This document shows positions 7,011 to 13,616 of a stretch of 33,534 nt of DNA, piece after piece. Source of the stretch: a virus. Location of the stretch: positions 1 through 33,534 of IMG/VR virus record IMGVR_UViG_3300033553_000450. One strand, 5' to 3'. The position numbers and the translations under genes are program-made. The number at the start of each line of letters is the position of its first letter. The stretch's first letter is position 1. The notes beneath the pieces were generated by a model. It was not told the DNA's origin, did no database searches, and saw only the letters and a program-made list of their open reading frames with translations.

Positions 7011-7412
7011 ATGCCGGGTGTGGAGGGAATGAAACATCGTAAAGGCCGGACGAAAGCCACCCGCCGCAAGATGTGGAATTCAATCAGGATTATTCGCCGT
7101 TTTACCTTGCCAGACATTTGCCGCACGGTCGAAGCAGCCCAGTACGCCAACGTGCGCAAATTCGTATCCTCTCTCGAGCGCCACGGCTACGTGGCAAAGG
7201 ACGGCCGCTATCGAGGCGGCCGTCCGGGAGAATATCAAACGTATCGGTTGGTGATCGACGCCGGCCCCGAATACCCAACCGTTTGCGGCCGCTGCCGCCA
7301 GTCTTTGGCCAGCGCGTGCAAAGAAACAGAGAAACAAAAAAACAAAAAAACAGAGACAAAAGAAGAAATAGAAAAAGAGGCCCCCGCGATTAAACGGGCA
7401 GGAGGTGAGTAA
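7011..7412 (+). CDS. Winged-helix-like phage protein
   Basis: A 133-residue basic protein. Residues about 15-75 (RRKMWNSIRIIRRFTLPDI...FVSSLERHGYVAKDGR) look like a winged helix used by small phage regulators. A CGRC pair follows near residue 91, and the C-terminus is a Lys/Glu-rich tail (TEKQKNKKTETKEEIEKE) encoded by an A-rich run at 7320-7380. GGGAGG lies eight bases before the ATG; a second ATG at 7029 with GGAGG is an alternative start. It is two bases from the MuB stop and overlaps the next gene by one base, so it is part of the early operon. Confidence 0.7.
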   Translation: MPGVEGMKHRKGRTKATRRKMWNSIRIIRRFTLPDICRTVEAAQYANVRKFVSSLERHGYVAKDGRYRGGRPGEYQTYRLVIDAGPEYPTVCGRCRQSLASACKETEKQKNKKTETKEEIEKEAPAIKRAGGE

Positions 7413-7750
7413 TGACCCAGGCCGATTTACTGATTCTGCTACGCAAGAAAGTGGCCGAGTTCAACGACGAACGTGGCCAGGGAGGGCAGAGCCGCGTGGC
7501 CGCCGAGCTGGGGTATTCCTCCGGGGCGATCAGCCAGGTGCTCAGCGGTAAATACCAGGGCGACATCACCAACATTCTCGCCCGGGTCGAAGAGGTCTAT
7601 GGCGGCACTTTTGTCGAATGCCCCGGCCTAGGCTATGAGATCTCTCTGGGCACGTGCGCCCAATGGCGGCAGAAGGCCAAAACCTTCGCTGCCACCAACC
7701 CCCAGCGGGTCGCCATGTTCAAGGCCTGCAAAAAATGCGATCGGAGATGA
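7412..7750 (+). CDS. Small helix-turn-helix protein
   Basis: The 112-residue protein has a Cro/C1-type helix-turn-helix at about residues 25-50 (GQSRVAAELGYSSGAISQVL SGKY) and a C-terminal half with four cysteines (ECPGLGYEISLGTC, CKKC) that could bind a metal. Such proteins are common between MuB and GemA in Mu-like phages and are annotated as transcriptional regulators; the target is unknown. It overlaps the upstream gene by one base. Confidence 0.75.
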   Translation: MTQADLLILLRKKVAEFNDERGQGGQSRVAAELGYSSGAISQVLSGKYQGDITNILARVEEVYGGTFVECPGLGYEISLGTCAQWRQKAKTFAATNPQRVAMFKACKKCDRR

Positions 7751-7756
7751 CAAATC

Positions 7757-7903
7757 ATGATTATCGGAGCTTTTATTCTGGGGTGGTCTGTGGGCGGCCT
7801 GTGCGGCGTCACGTTGATGTGTTTGCTGTTTTTTTCGCGCGAAAACGATGAACGCGCTCCCTATTTTATGTCGAGCGACAAAGAGGAGGAGGGCACGCCA
7901 TGA
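7757..7903 (+). CDS. Small membrane protein
   Basis: A 48-residue ORF with one transmembrane helix at the N-terminus (IIGAFILGWSVGGLCGVTL MCLLFF) and an acidic cytoplasmic-type tail (SRENDERAPYFMSSDKEEE). It begins six bases after the upstream stop and overlaps the next gene by four bases (ATGA), which supports it as a real gene. No function can be assigned. Confidence 0.6.
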   Translation: MIIGAFILGWSVGGLCGVTLMCLLFFSRENDERAPYFMSSDKEEEGTP

Positions 7904-8094
7904 TGATCCCGGACGAACGACTCGACTATCTGGCCAATTGCTTTATCGTTTTGGAGGTTGGCCCGTTACTGCAAGTAACCTTTGAGCAATACCTGCAGCA
8001 CACGCAGCGCTGCGACGAGCTGGCGATCGCTCTGCAGCAGGGGCATGGCATCAACTTTGACGGCACAGGAAGCAAGATTGTAACGATCCATTAA
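7900..8094 (+). CDS. Small hypothetical phage protein
   Basis: A 64-residue protein (MMIPDERLDYLANCFI...IALQQGHGINFDGTGSKI) with no recognised domain. GAGGAGGG in the preceding gene provides its ribosome-binding site, and it overlaps that gene by ATGA, so both are coupled. Confidence 0.6.
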   Translation: MMIPDERLDYLANCFIVLEVGPLLQVTFEQYLQHTQRCDELAIALQQGHGINFDGTGSKIVTIH

Positions 8095-8122
8095 AACCAC
8101 CTTTAAGAGGAGTTGAACCGTT

Positions 8123-8743
8123 ATGGAAAACACCGAAAACACAACGCCGGACGGCTACAAGAAAGACGGCCAGGGGCGACTGGTACCGATTGCCATGGTC
8201 AAGGAAATCGACGTCGCTCGCGACGATCTGGTGCGCGAGATTGTTGCTGAGGCGACGCGCATGTCGCATATGCTGGAGAACTTCAAAATGGCGGCCATGG
8301 GCGACGTCGCCGCGTTTGTCGAGCTGAGTGCGGAGAAGTACGGCGTCAAGCTGGGCGGCGTAAAGGGCAACACGACCCTGACCACCTATGACGGCGAATA
8401 CAAACTGCAGCTTGCCGTTGCCGAGCATTTAACGTTTTCCGAGCAGCTGCAGGCGGCCAAGGCGCTGATCGACGTTTGTCTGCACGAATGGACCAAAGAC
8501 AGCCGGGTCGAGCTGCGGGTGCTGATCAACGACGCCTTCCAGGTCGACAAGCAAGGCAACATCAACACCAACCGGGTGCTTGGCCTGCGCCGACTCGACA
8601 TCAAAGACCCGAAATGGCAGGCCGCCATGCAGGCGATCGGCGACAGTTTGCAAGTGGCCGGCAGCAAGTCTTATCTGCGGATCTACCGGAGACAGGGCGA
8701 CGGCGGATACAGCCTGGTTAACCTCGACGTGGCGAAACTTTAA
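8123..8743 (+). CDS. DUF3164 family phage protein
   Basis: The 206-residue protein matches the DUF3164 family found in the early region of Mu-like phages. It starts with a short PDGYKKDGQGRLVPIAMVKEID segment that is characteristic, then a long helical part (LVREIVAEATRMSHMLENF) and the conserved VNLDVA at the end. The biochemical role is not known. AGAGGAG lies upstream of the ATG with good spacing. Confidence 0.85.
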   Translation: MENTENTTPDGYKKDGQGRLVPIAMVKEIDVARDDLVREIVAEATRMSHMLENFKMAAMGDVAAFVELSAEKYGVKLGGVKGNTTLTTYDGEYKLQLAVAEHLTFSEQLQAAKALIDVCLHEWTKDSRVELRVLINDAFQVDKQGNINTNRVLGLRRLDIKDPKWQAAMQAIGDSLQVAGSKSYLRIYRRQGDGGYSLVNLDVAKL

Positions 8744-8787
8744 GGAGCACACGTTATGGAATATCACACGAAGGAAGGTGAATAATA

Positions 8788-9090
8788 ATGGTCAATTTTA
8801 ACGTATCAACGAATGCCGATTATTGGATAGGCGTGATTGTCAGAAGAGCGGAGAAAGAGGCGGCGGAGCATGACACCTCGCTGGATCCAGTGTCTCTAGC
8901 TATGGATCTGACCGCAATCCACGCCAACGGCTGCCCTTTGAAGTTGATGTCTTTCGCCGCAGCAGAACCCTATGATTTCGTTCATGACATCGTGGGAATT
9001 ACCAGCCACATAGACCGTAAAACCGGAAAGCTTACCGGGTGTTTTCTCCCACGTTTCGCTTTAACGGGCCAACAAGAGGAGGTCGCGTAA
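8788..9090 (+). CDS. Conserved hypothetical phage protein
   Basis: A 100-residue protein (NADYWIGVIVRRAEKEAAEHD...LDPVSLAMDLTAIHANGCPLKL) with mixed helices. Similar proteins are seen after DUF3164 genes in Mu-like phages, but I cannot name a function. GAAGGTG lies upstream. The codon use of the first half is slightly AT-richer than that of its neighbours. It overlaps the following gene by one base. Confidence 0.7.
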   Translation: MVNFNVSTNADYWIGVIVRRAEKEAAEHDTSLDPVSLAMDLTAIHANGCPLKLMSFAAAEPYDFVHDIVGITSHIDRKTGKLTGCFLPRFALTGQQEEVA

Positions 9091-9293
9091 TGGACCCGTA
9101 TCGTCACGCCATAGACCCCGTGGATCAACTGCTTGGATCCAGCGCCGAGGATCTGAAAAGCACTCTGCAGTATGTAGCTGACGTGGCCTTACTCCGCCGA
9201 GCTCATCATGTCAGCGTTGCCAGGGGCTTGATCACGAAAACCTTATTTATCGAACGGCGGCTCAAGCAGCTGCGAAAGGAAGGTGTGCAATGA
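9090..9293 (+). CDS. Small hypothetical phage protein
   Basis: The 67-residue product is largely helical (DQLLGSSAEDLKSTLQYVADV...IERRLKQLRKEG). The start is the ATG overlapping the upstream stop (TAATG), with AGAGGAGG about eight bases before it; an upstream in-frame start at 9039 would lie inside the previous gene. Function is unknown. Confidence 0.6.
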   Translation: MDPYRHAIDPVDQLLGSSAEDLKSTLQYVADVALLRRAHHVSVARGLITKTLFIERRLKQLRKEGVQ

Positions 9294-9448
9294 AAGCCAG
9301 CGAGGTGATCGAGCTTTTGCAGGAGTTGATCAACGATTACGGCGACAAAAACGTTTCCATCGACGACGGGATCGGGTTGGCCGAAATTACCGAGATCAAT
9401 CTCGGCTCCGAGGAAGACGACGCGATTGTGATCTGGTTTCAACTTTAG
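9290..9448 (+). CDS. Small acidic hypothetical protein
   Basis: A 52-residue ORF (MKASEVIELLQELINDYGD...IGLAEITEINLGSEEDDAIVI) that overlaps the upstream gene by four bases. The pattern of an N-terminal helix of the type MKxxELIxxLQ followed by short beta-strands recurs in many small phage proteins of unknown role. AAGGAAGG lies upstream of the ATG. Confidence 0.6.
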   Translation: MKASEVIELLQELINDYGDKNVSIDDGIGLAEITEINLGSEEDDAIVIWFQL

Positions 9449-9461
9449 GCTTGAACGCGAA

Positions 9462-9495
9462 ACGATCTATTTGCCGACGCCGGCAAACAGATCGT
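9462..9495. repeat. Long near-perfect hairpin (15-bp stem, one mismatch)
   Basis: Bases 9462-9476 pair with 9481-9495 around a 4-nt ACGC loop; the only mismatch is A9469 against C9488. It lies right after a stop codon in the 156-base gap within the early operon. There is no T-tract, so it is more likely an RNA stability element or protein-binding dyad than a terminator. Confidence 0.6.
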
Positions 9496-9549
9496 CGTCC
9501 GGGGGTGGTGCTCCGGGCCTGATGAGCAACCAACGTCAGCCCTTGAATC

Positions 9550-9588
9550 GCCCGGCGGCTTCCTCCTCCTGGCCGCCGGGCACTTTTT
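9550..9588 (+). terminator. Rho-independent terminator in the early operon
   Basis: GCCCGGCGGC at 9550-9559 pairs perfectly with GCCGCCGGGC at 9572-9581, followed by ACTTTTT. It splits the early operon into a replication part (ner to 9448) and a second part (9605 to mor), so expression of the second part may depend on read-through or antitermination. Confidence 0.65.
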
Positions 9589-9604
9589 ACAAGCAGGAGG
9601 ACGC

Positions 9605-9817
9605 ATGGCGATCAACTGGAAATATGAAACCGCCGCTGATCAGGCGCGGCGCTTCTGGCAGAGCATAAAAGAACGTTGCTATCAAGAGGGGCTCATGGCG
9701 CTACCTGATACGCGCTGCCCTTACCCAGGGACCTCGTTTGCCGGGCAGCACTGGCGACGCGGGCAGATTGAGAGAGAAGGAGATCGATATGGGAACGATA
9801 CACGCAGCCAGGATTGA
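9605..9817 (+). CDS. Second small RMF-like protein
   Basis: The 70-residue protein carries ARRFWQSIKERCYQEGLMA...TRCPYPGTSFAGQHWRRGQIE. The CPY motif and the downstream W-x2-G are spaced as in ribosome modulation factor and related phage proteins, and here the Cys of CPY is kept. Function is inferred only from this pattern. GCAGGAGG precedes the ATG; its 3' end overlaps the next gene by 29 bases. It is the first gene after the internal terminator. Confidence 0.6.
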   Translation: MAINWKYETAADQARRFWQSIKERCYQEGLMALPDTRCPYPGTSFAGQHWRRGQIEREGDRYGNDTRSQD

Positions 9818-10028
9818 AAGCAGCCCACGTTTAAAGCGCGTACACCAGTTTTTGAGCGACGGCAAATGGCACACTACCCGTGAGATCGTGCGCGGAGCGG
9901 ATGTGTGTGCAGTCAACTCGATCATTACCGAACTGCGCGCTAATGGCTACGATATCGGCAGCCGCTGCACCGGCCGGGGACGGTATGAATACCAGTTGAT
10001 CATCGAGGGGCAGGGAGGGTTGTTCTGA
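9789..10028 (+). CDS. Small winged-helix protein
   Basis: A 79-residue protein with the pattern RVHQFLSDGKWHTTREIVRGADVCAVNSIITELRANGYDI, a winged-helix fold in which the recognition helix is followed by a beta-hairpin (RCTGRGRYEYQL). Many phages carry this family next to recombination or regulatory genes. AAGGAG before the ATG at 9789 decides the start, although it overlaps the upstream gene. Confidence 0.75.
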   Translation: MGTIHAARIESSPRLKRVHQFLSDGKWHTTREIVRGADVCAVNSIITELRANGYDIGSRCTGRGRYEYQLIIEGQGGLF

Positions 10029-10453
10029 TGACAAAGGAAGAGTGGGTACAAGTTGAGAAGGCTTTGTCGGGGCTGTATGGCCATGCCAAATTAAAAATAG
10101 GAGGCTACGATATTACCCTCCAGCGCAGTCTGATCAAAAAGAACCAGTTGGGCGTCGTGGTTTTTGTTAATGGCCAATGGAAAGGCGAATGGGTAGGTAA
10201 AGAGAATGACTGCCCCGAGCAGACGTTTCTGTGTCCGCGAGATCGTTACGTCTACACCGCAAAAAGTCGCGCCGAACAAAAGAAGCTTATCAAACGGTAT
10301 GGAAAGCGCCGCAGCGATTCCCTTTTTGGCGTCGGCGATCCAGACAAGAAAATCCGAATCTTCTTGCCTTGGTTCCCTTCCGGCAAAGCTGCTCGCCTGT
10401 ACTACCAGAAAAAGTTCGTCGGAATCGAGCTGATCGAGGTGGTCGGATGTTGA
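10028..10453 (+). CDS. Conserved hypothetical phage protein
   Basis: A 141-residue basic protein with beta-rich N-terminal sequence (KIGGYDITLQRSLIKKNQLGV VVFVNGQWKGEW) and several positively charged segments. Comparable proteins occur in early regions of transposable phages of Gram-negative hosts, with no known role. It overlaps the upstream gene by one base and the next by seven. Confidence 0.65.
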   Translation: MTKEEWVQVEKALSGLYGHAKLKIGGYDITLQRSLIKKNQLGVVVFVNGQWKGEWVGKENDCPEQTFLCPRDRYVYTAKSRAEQKKLIKRYGKRRSDSLFGVGDPDKKIRIFLPWFPSGKAARLYYQKKFVGIELIEVVGC

Positions 10454-10611
10454 GCGACGAGCGGCTAATCCAGCTGATGGAGGCAGCGCCAGAGTGCTGC
10501 CAGGAACGCACCGAAGTCTATTCACGGGTGTGCGGGTTCTTTCGTCCGGTGCAACAATGGAACAAGGGAAAGCGGGAAGAATTCCGCCAGCGTAAGGAGT
10601 ACAAGCCATGA
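10447..10611 (+). CDS. Free-standing peptide like the C-terminus of anaerobic ribonucleotide reductase (NrdD)
   Basis: The 54-residue ORF contains CCQERTEVYSRVCGFFRPVQ followed by QWNKGKREEFRQRKEY. This resembles the C-terminal RVxGYxxPVxxWNxGKxxEF segment of class III ribonucleotide reductases, where it follows the zinc-binding cysteines and lies near the glycyl radical loop. Here the large catalytic domain and the usual paired CxxC ligands are missing. It overlaps its neighbours on both sides (seven bases upstream, ATGA downstream), so it is translated. Whether it affects the host enzyme is unknown. Confidence 0.6.
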   Translation: MLSDERLIQLMEAAPECCQERTEVYSRVCGFFRPVQQWNKGKREEFRQRKEYKP

Positions 10612-11045
10612 AAGACGCGAAACGTGGTGCCGAGTTGGCTAAAATCCACATTGCCAAGAAAGATTTAACGCTCGATGACGCCACCTATCGCGCCATGTTG
10701 TTTGAGATCGGCGGCAAAGAGTCGGCCGCAGATCTCGACCAGAGAGGCCGGCGTGCCGTGCTTGAACACCTGCGCCAGCTTGGCTGGCAACCTCAAGTTA
10801 AAGGCCGCAAGAAGCCGCACAATCTGAATGCCGGCCGCAGCAGCCGCAGCGAACAGCTGAAAAAAATCGAAGCGCTCTTGACCGTCGGCAAGCTGCCCTG
10901 GGGATATGCCGACGCCTTGGCGTTGCGGATCTGCAAGGTCGATCGCATTGAGTTCGTGCCGAGCGGGGAATTGTATAAAGTTATTACGGCGTTGAGGAAA
11001 CAAGCTTTGCGCGATGGGTGGGACTTGAGTGGGGAAAAAGGGTAG
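10608..11045 (+). CDS. gemA: GemA-family regulatory protein (DUF1018, Mu gp16)
   Basis: A 145-residue protein matching the GemA family: IHIAKKDLTLDDATYRAMLF, then RRAVLEHLRQLGW, a basic linker and a C-terminal helical domain (KIEALLTVGKLPWGYADALAL). Mu GemA alters host gene expression and DNA topology, reportedly through gyrase or nucleoid effects. The position before mor fits Mu's semi-essential early region. ATGA overlap with the upstream peptide supports the start. Confidence 0.88.
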   Translation: MKDAKRGAELAKIHIAKKDLTLDDATYRAMLFEIGGKESAADLDQRGRRAVLEHLRQLGWQPQVKGRKKPHNLNAGRSSRSEQLKKIEALLTVGKLPWGYADALALRICKVDRIEFVPSGELYKVITALRKQALRDGWDLSGEKG

Positions 11046-11048
11046 AAA

Positions 11049-11198
11049 ATGGGATTCGTGCCTTTTCCAATGCAACCGATTGCTAAAGACGCCACTCCAG
11101 AGGAAAGACTGAAAGCATACGAGAAATCAGTCGCTGAGCTTGAAATGTTCAGACCTTTGCCTTTGCGATGGCTGAAGCGGTCATTACCAAGGAGGTAG
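11049..11198 (+). CDS. Small hypothetical protein
   Basis: A 49-residue ORF (MGFVPFPMQPIAKDATPEERLKAYEKS... ending WLKRSLPRR) that starts three bases after gemA. The central EERLKAYEKSVAELEM is probably helical and the end is basic. It has no family I recognise. Its last codons contain the AAGGAGG that serves the next ORF. Confidence 0.45.
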   Translation: MGFVPFPMQPIAKDATPEERLKAYEKSVAELEMFRPLPLRWLKRSLPRR

Positions 11199-11204
11199 GC
11201 GTAA

Positions 11205-11321
11205 ATGAAGAAGAAACAGCAGCAGTGCAAATGCAAACAGCCAACTCCCTATCCGAACGGTGATTGTTCCGAATGCGGACTTCCGACCGGGAGAGGATTG
11301 GTTTGCGCCCAAGATTTATAA
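11205..11321 (+). CDS. Very small cysteine-rich (zinc-binding-like) protein
   Basis: The 38-residue product has CKC, then C-SE-C ten residues later (QQCKCKQPTPYPNGDCSECG) and a further Cys, a plausible single-zinc knuckle. AAGGAGG about ten bases upstream supports translation. Its last codons and stop lie inside the first copy of the 31-bp direct repeat, so the repeat may have arisen from the end of this gene. Confidence 0.45.
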   Translation: MKKKQQQCKCKQPTPYPNGDCSECGLPTGRGLVCAQDL

Positions 11322-11341
11322 CAGAGAAAGCTAAACAGCAG
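11311..11341 (+). repeat. 31-bp direct repeat, left copy
   Basis: The sequence starting AAGATTTATAACAG and ending GCTAAACAGCAG is identical, base for base, to 12274-12304. Bases on either side differ, so the identity is exactly 31 bp. Together the copies bracket a 932-base AT-rich segment with two genes. Confidence 0.9.
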
Positions 11342-11393
11342 CCGTAGACTGTCGAATTTGAGCGCTGGGTTAGGCGCGGGAGATGGAGGATGT

Positions 11394-11888
11394 ATGAGTG
11401 ACGGATATTGTGAATGTGGGAAAGTTGCTAACTTTATTATCACAGATGTTTGTGAGGACTGCTTCGATGGATACTACGTCCACTATGACAAGGTAGTTGA
11501 AGTCTGCGGTGGTGGTGTTTATGGAAACGACCCTTTAGAGTTGATTACACAGAAAGACAACCGCATCTTTGACCTTGAGGCAGAGATAGACACCCTCCGC
11601 ATCCTTGTTGACGAGTGGGCATACAGGGCGGTTAAAACCGAGGCAGAGGTGGAGAAGGCTAGAGGAACAGCACAATATTGGAAGGATAACCATCTCGCAG
11701 GCAATCTAATAATTGAGCGATACCGTGAGGCGTTAAAAAAACTAAGGCTTATGTCATTAAAACCAGAATATGCGGAGTTTCCGGGTTCAGTATCTAGGTG
11801 TGGTTACGCAATACGGTCTGTTGATGTGCAGGAGATTACCGAGGAAGCACTTGAATTGAACGGCAAGATGCCGGAGGAGGATGTATGA
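11394..11888 (+). CDS. Cys-rich N-terminus plus coiled-coil hypothetical protein
   Basis: The 164-residue protein begins with a C-x-C...C-x2-C cluster (CECGKVANFIITDVCEDC), suggesting a zinc ribbon, followed by an acidic coiled coil (about residues 50-110: NRIFDLEAEIDTLRILVDEW). It is AT-richer than the phage core. GGAGG directly before ATGT-ATG sets the start; a start 12 codons upstream lacks a site. No family is recognised. It overlaps the next gene by ATGA, and the two share the same 13-base initiation sequence. Confidence 0.65.
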   Translation: MSDGYCECGKVANFIITDVCEDCFDGYYVHYDKVVEVCGGGVYGNDPLELITQKDNRIFDLEAEIDTLRILVDEWAYRAVKTEAEVEKARGTAQYWKDNHLAGNLIIERYREALKKLRLMSLKPEYAEFPGSVSRCGYAIRSVDVQEITEEALELNGKMPEEDV

Positions 11889-12274
11889 AATGCAAATGTG
11901 GATTTGAAAAGACACCAGAAAATGCAGAGAACCACAGAAGATGTATCTTGATACCAGATGAAACAACTGAACTTATAGAATCTCTCCGCGCCGAGGTGGA
12001 GAGGTTGAATGAAAAAGTTGAAGATGACCAGACCGCGTACGACACAATACATTCTTTATTAAAAGAAGCCGAGGCAAAGGTGGGCGGGTTGAAAGAAACA
12101 AAACGGTTACTTTTGCAGGACAAGTTAGACCTCTGCCATGACCATGCGTTGACCATCAACACAATGGTAGCAGTTAGGGAGCAATTGGGCGGCGGTGTAA
12201 TAAATCACACAATTGCTGACATCCTCTTTAATGGGGTTGATATATCAATCAAGGGTCCACAGACACGTACCTGA
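11885..12274 (+). CDS. Zinc-knuckle plus coiled-coil hypothetical protein
   Basis: The 129-residue protein starts MKCKCGFEKTPENAENHRRC, a compact CxC...HxxC pattern, followed by a long coiled coil (ELIESLRAEVERLNEKVEDD and KEAEAKVGGLKETKRLLLQD). The layout repeats that of its upstream neighbour: metal-binding N-terminus, then coiled coil. Its stop codon overlaps the first base of the right copy of the 31-bp repeat. The function is unknown; it is probably accessory cargo. Confidence 0.65.
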   Translation: MKCKCGFEKTPENAENHRRCILIPDETTELIESLRAEVERLNEKVEDDQTAYDTIHSLLKEAEAKVGGLKETKRLLLQDKLDLCHDHALTINTMVAVREQLGGGVINHTIADILFNGVDISIKGPQTRT

Positions 12275-12304
12275 AGATTTATAACAGAGAAAGCTAAACA
12301 GCAG
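12274..12304 (+). repeat. 31-bp direct repeat, right copy
   Basis: Identical to 11311-11341. Here it follows the coiled-coil gene and lies 25 bases before the tandem-HTH gene. In the left copy the TAA of GATTTATAA ends an ORF, while here the same bases are non-coding, which suggests the left copy is the original context and this one the duplicate. Confidence 0.9.
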
Positions 12305-12329
12305 ATTTGTCGGGAGAAAGAGGTTAACT

Positions 12330-12833
12330 ATGAAAACAGGGCTTGGTGAACGCTTAAAATCTTTGCGAGGAAGCGAGAAAATGTACAACCAGGCAAAACG
12401 GTTCGCAATTCATTCAAATACATTAGGGCGCTATGAACGTGAAGAGGTCTCTCCTCCTGCAGACTTCATCGCTATGGTCTCAGCTCTTTATGGTGCAACT
12501 GCCGACTGGCTTTTGTTTGGAAGGTTAAATCAAAAAACGAAAGTTCCGAGTAGCGTCTCTGTTTGCTACGGAGAGAATTCTGGCTTCCCAGAAAGACTTA
12601 AATATGCACTTGGCGCACGTTCTGTAAGGGGTTTAGCTAAAAATACTGGCATATCTGGAACTGCAATTGGGAAATATCTTTCTGGGGCAAGCGAGCCAAC
12701 GCGACCCGTGTTAATTTCGCTTGCAAGCGCCTTAGAGGTCCCTGTGGGCTGGTTAGTAGCTGGAAATATTGAGGAGGGCATGCTTGATGTAAGAATAAAC
12801 GGCGTCAAGTTTGTTTGTAAGGGCAAGGAATGA
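12330..12833 (+). CDS. Tandem helix-turn-helix protein related to the repressor DNA-binding domain
   Basis: The 167-residue protein holds two Xre-type helix-turn-helix domains in a row: residues 5-65 (GERLKSLRGSEKMY ... WLLFGR) and 86-146 (FPERLKYALGARSVRGLAKN ... VGWLVAGN). The second aligns with the immunity repressor's HTH (FPDRLKELIGSSSVRSFAIK ... AGWLATGE). There is no S24 peptidase domain. It could bind repressor-like operators as a single polypeptide, acting as an accessory repressor or antagonist. This is inference. The gene is AT-richer than its neighbours and ends with a four-base overlap with the next gene. Confidence 0.75.
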   Translation: MKTGLGERLKSLRGSEKMYNQAKRFAIHSNTLGRYEREEVSPPADFIAMVSALYGATADWLLFGRLNQKTKVPSSVSVCYGENSGFPERLKYALGARSVRGLAKNTGISGTAIGKYLSGASEPTRPVLISLASALEVPVGWLVAGNIEEGMLDVRINGVKFVCKGKE

Positions 12834-13606
12834 ACCTCACTTGCCCCTGTTGCCATGCAAAATACAGCCTCGACGCCGCCCTGGAGGGCGAAGCTGCCGG
12901 CGAGCTGCAGGTGCTCCTAGCCCAGGCCGGCCCGCTGGCCCGGCCGTTGATCGCTTATCTTGGCATGTTCCGGAGTAAAACCCGGGCGCTCTCCTTCGAT
13001 CGCGCGGTGCGGCTGGCCCGCGAGGTGCTGGAGATCCCCGGCGATCAGCGCGCCCTGGGCGTGGCTCTGGCCGAGACGGTCGAGTCACTGCGGGCCAAGC
13101 GCGACACCGGCGACGTGCGGCCGCTGACAAAACACAATTATCTGCGGCGGGTGCTGGAGTCGACCACGGCGCTGCCGGCGGGGCGAACTGAGGCGATCAG
13201 CCGCAAAAGCGCAACGCGCACGCTGCTGGCCGACCAGGTGCTGGAAGAGTGGGCCGGTGATGACTGGCTGCGCATTGAGATCAGCCATGGCCTGCTGGCG
13301 CTGCTGGCGCTGCCGCTCTACAAATCGCCGGATGGCGCCACTATCGATCGCACCGCCAGCCTGTGGGAGCGGGAACTGCGCAAAGGCAAGATCGTCCTGG
13401 TTGAGGGGATCGATCGCATACGCGTTCAAAAGGGGTTTAGTGTCCTTTTAAGCAAGGTTAAAGAGAAGTTCCCGGAACCCTCGATGCTCTCTGATCTGAT
13501 GCCGCGTCGGCCAGCTCAGGCCGCTCTGGAAGAACAGACGGAGATCTCCGAGGAAGTGGTTGAAGAAGGCCGCCAGATCTTGCGGAGTTTTTTTAGCAAA
13601 GGGTAG
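12830..13606 (+). CDS. Hypothetical phage protein with an N-terminal zinc finger
   Basis: A 258-residue protein starting MNLTCPCCHAKYSLDAALEG, a CPxC-type zinc ribbon like that in other Mu-like phage early proteins. A helical middle and an acidic C-terminal segment (EISEEVVEEGRQILRSFFS) follow. The role is unknown; a DNA-associated function is possible because of the zinc ribbon. Base composition returns to the GC-rich level of the phage core here, marking the end of the AT-rich block. It overlaps the tandem-HTH gene by ATGA. Confidence 0.7.
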   Translation: MNLTCPCCHAKYSLDAALEGEAAGELQVLLAQAGPLARPLIAYLGMFRSKTRALSFDRAVRLAREVLEIPGDQRALGVALAETVESLRAKRDTGDVRPLTKHNYLRRVLESTTALPAGRTEAISRKSATRTLLADQVLEEWAGDDWLRIEISHGLLALLALPLYKSPDGATIDRTASLWERELRKGKIVLVEGIDRIRVQKGFSVLLSKVKEKFPEPSMLSDLMPRRPAQAALEEQTEISEEVVEEGRQILRSFFSKG

Positions 13607-13616
13607 AGAGGTTAAA

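Noticed and set aside
8757-8786. Nine-codon ORF with AAGGAG upstream
   Set aside because: It is too short to support; it mainly contains the ribosome-binding site of the next gene.
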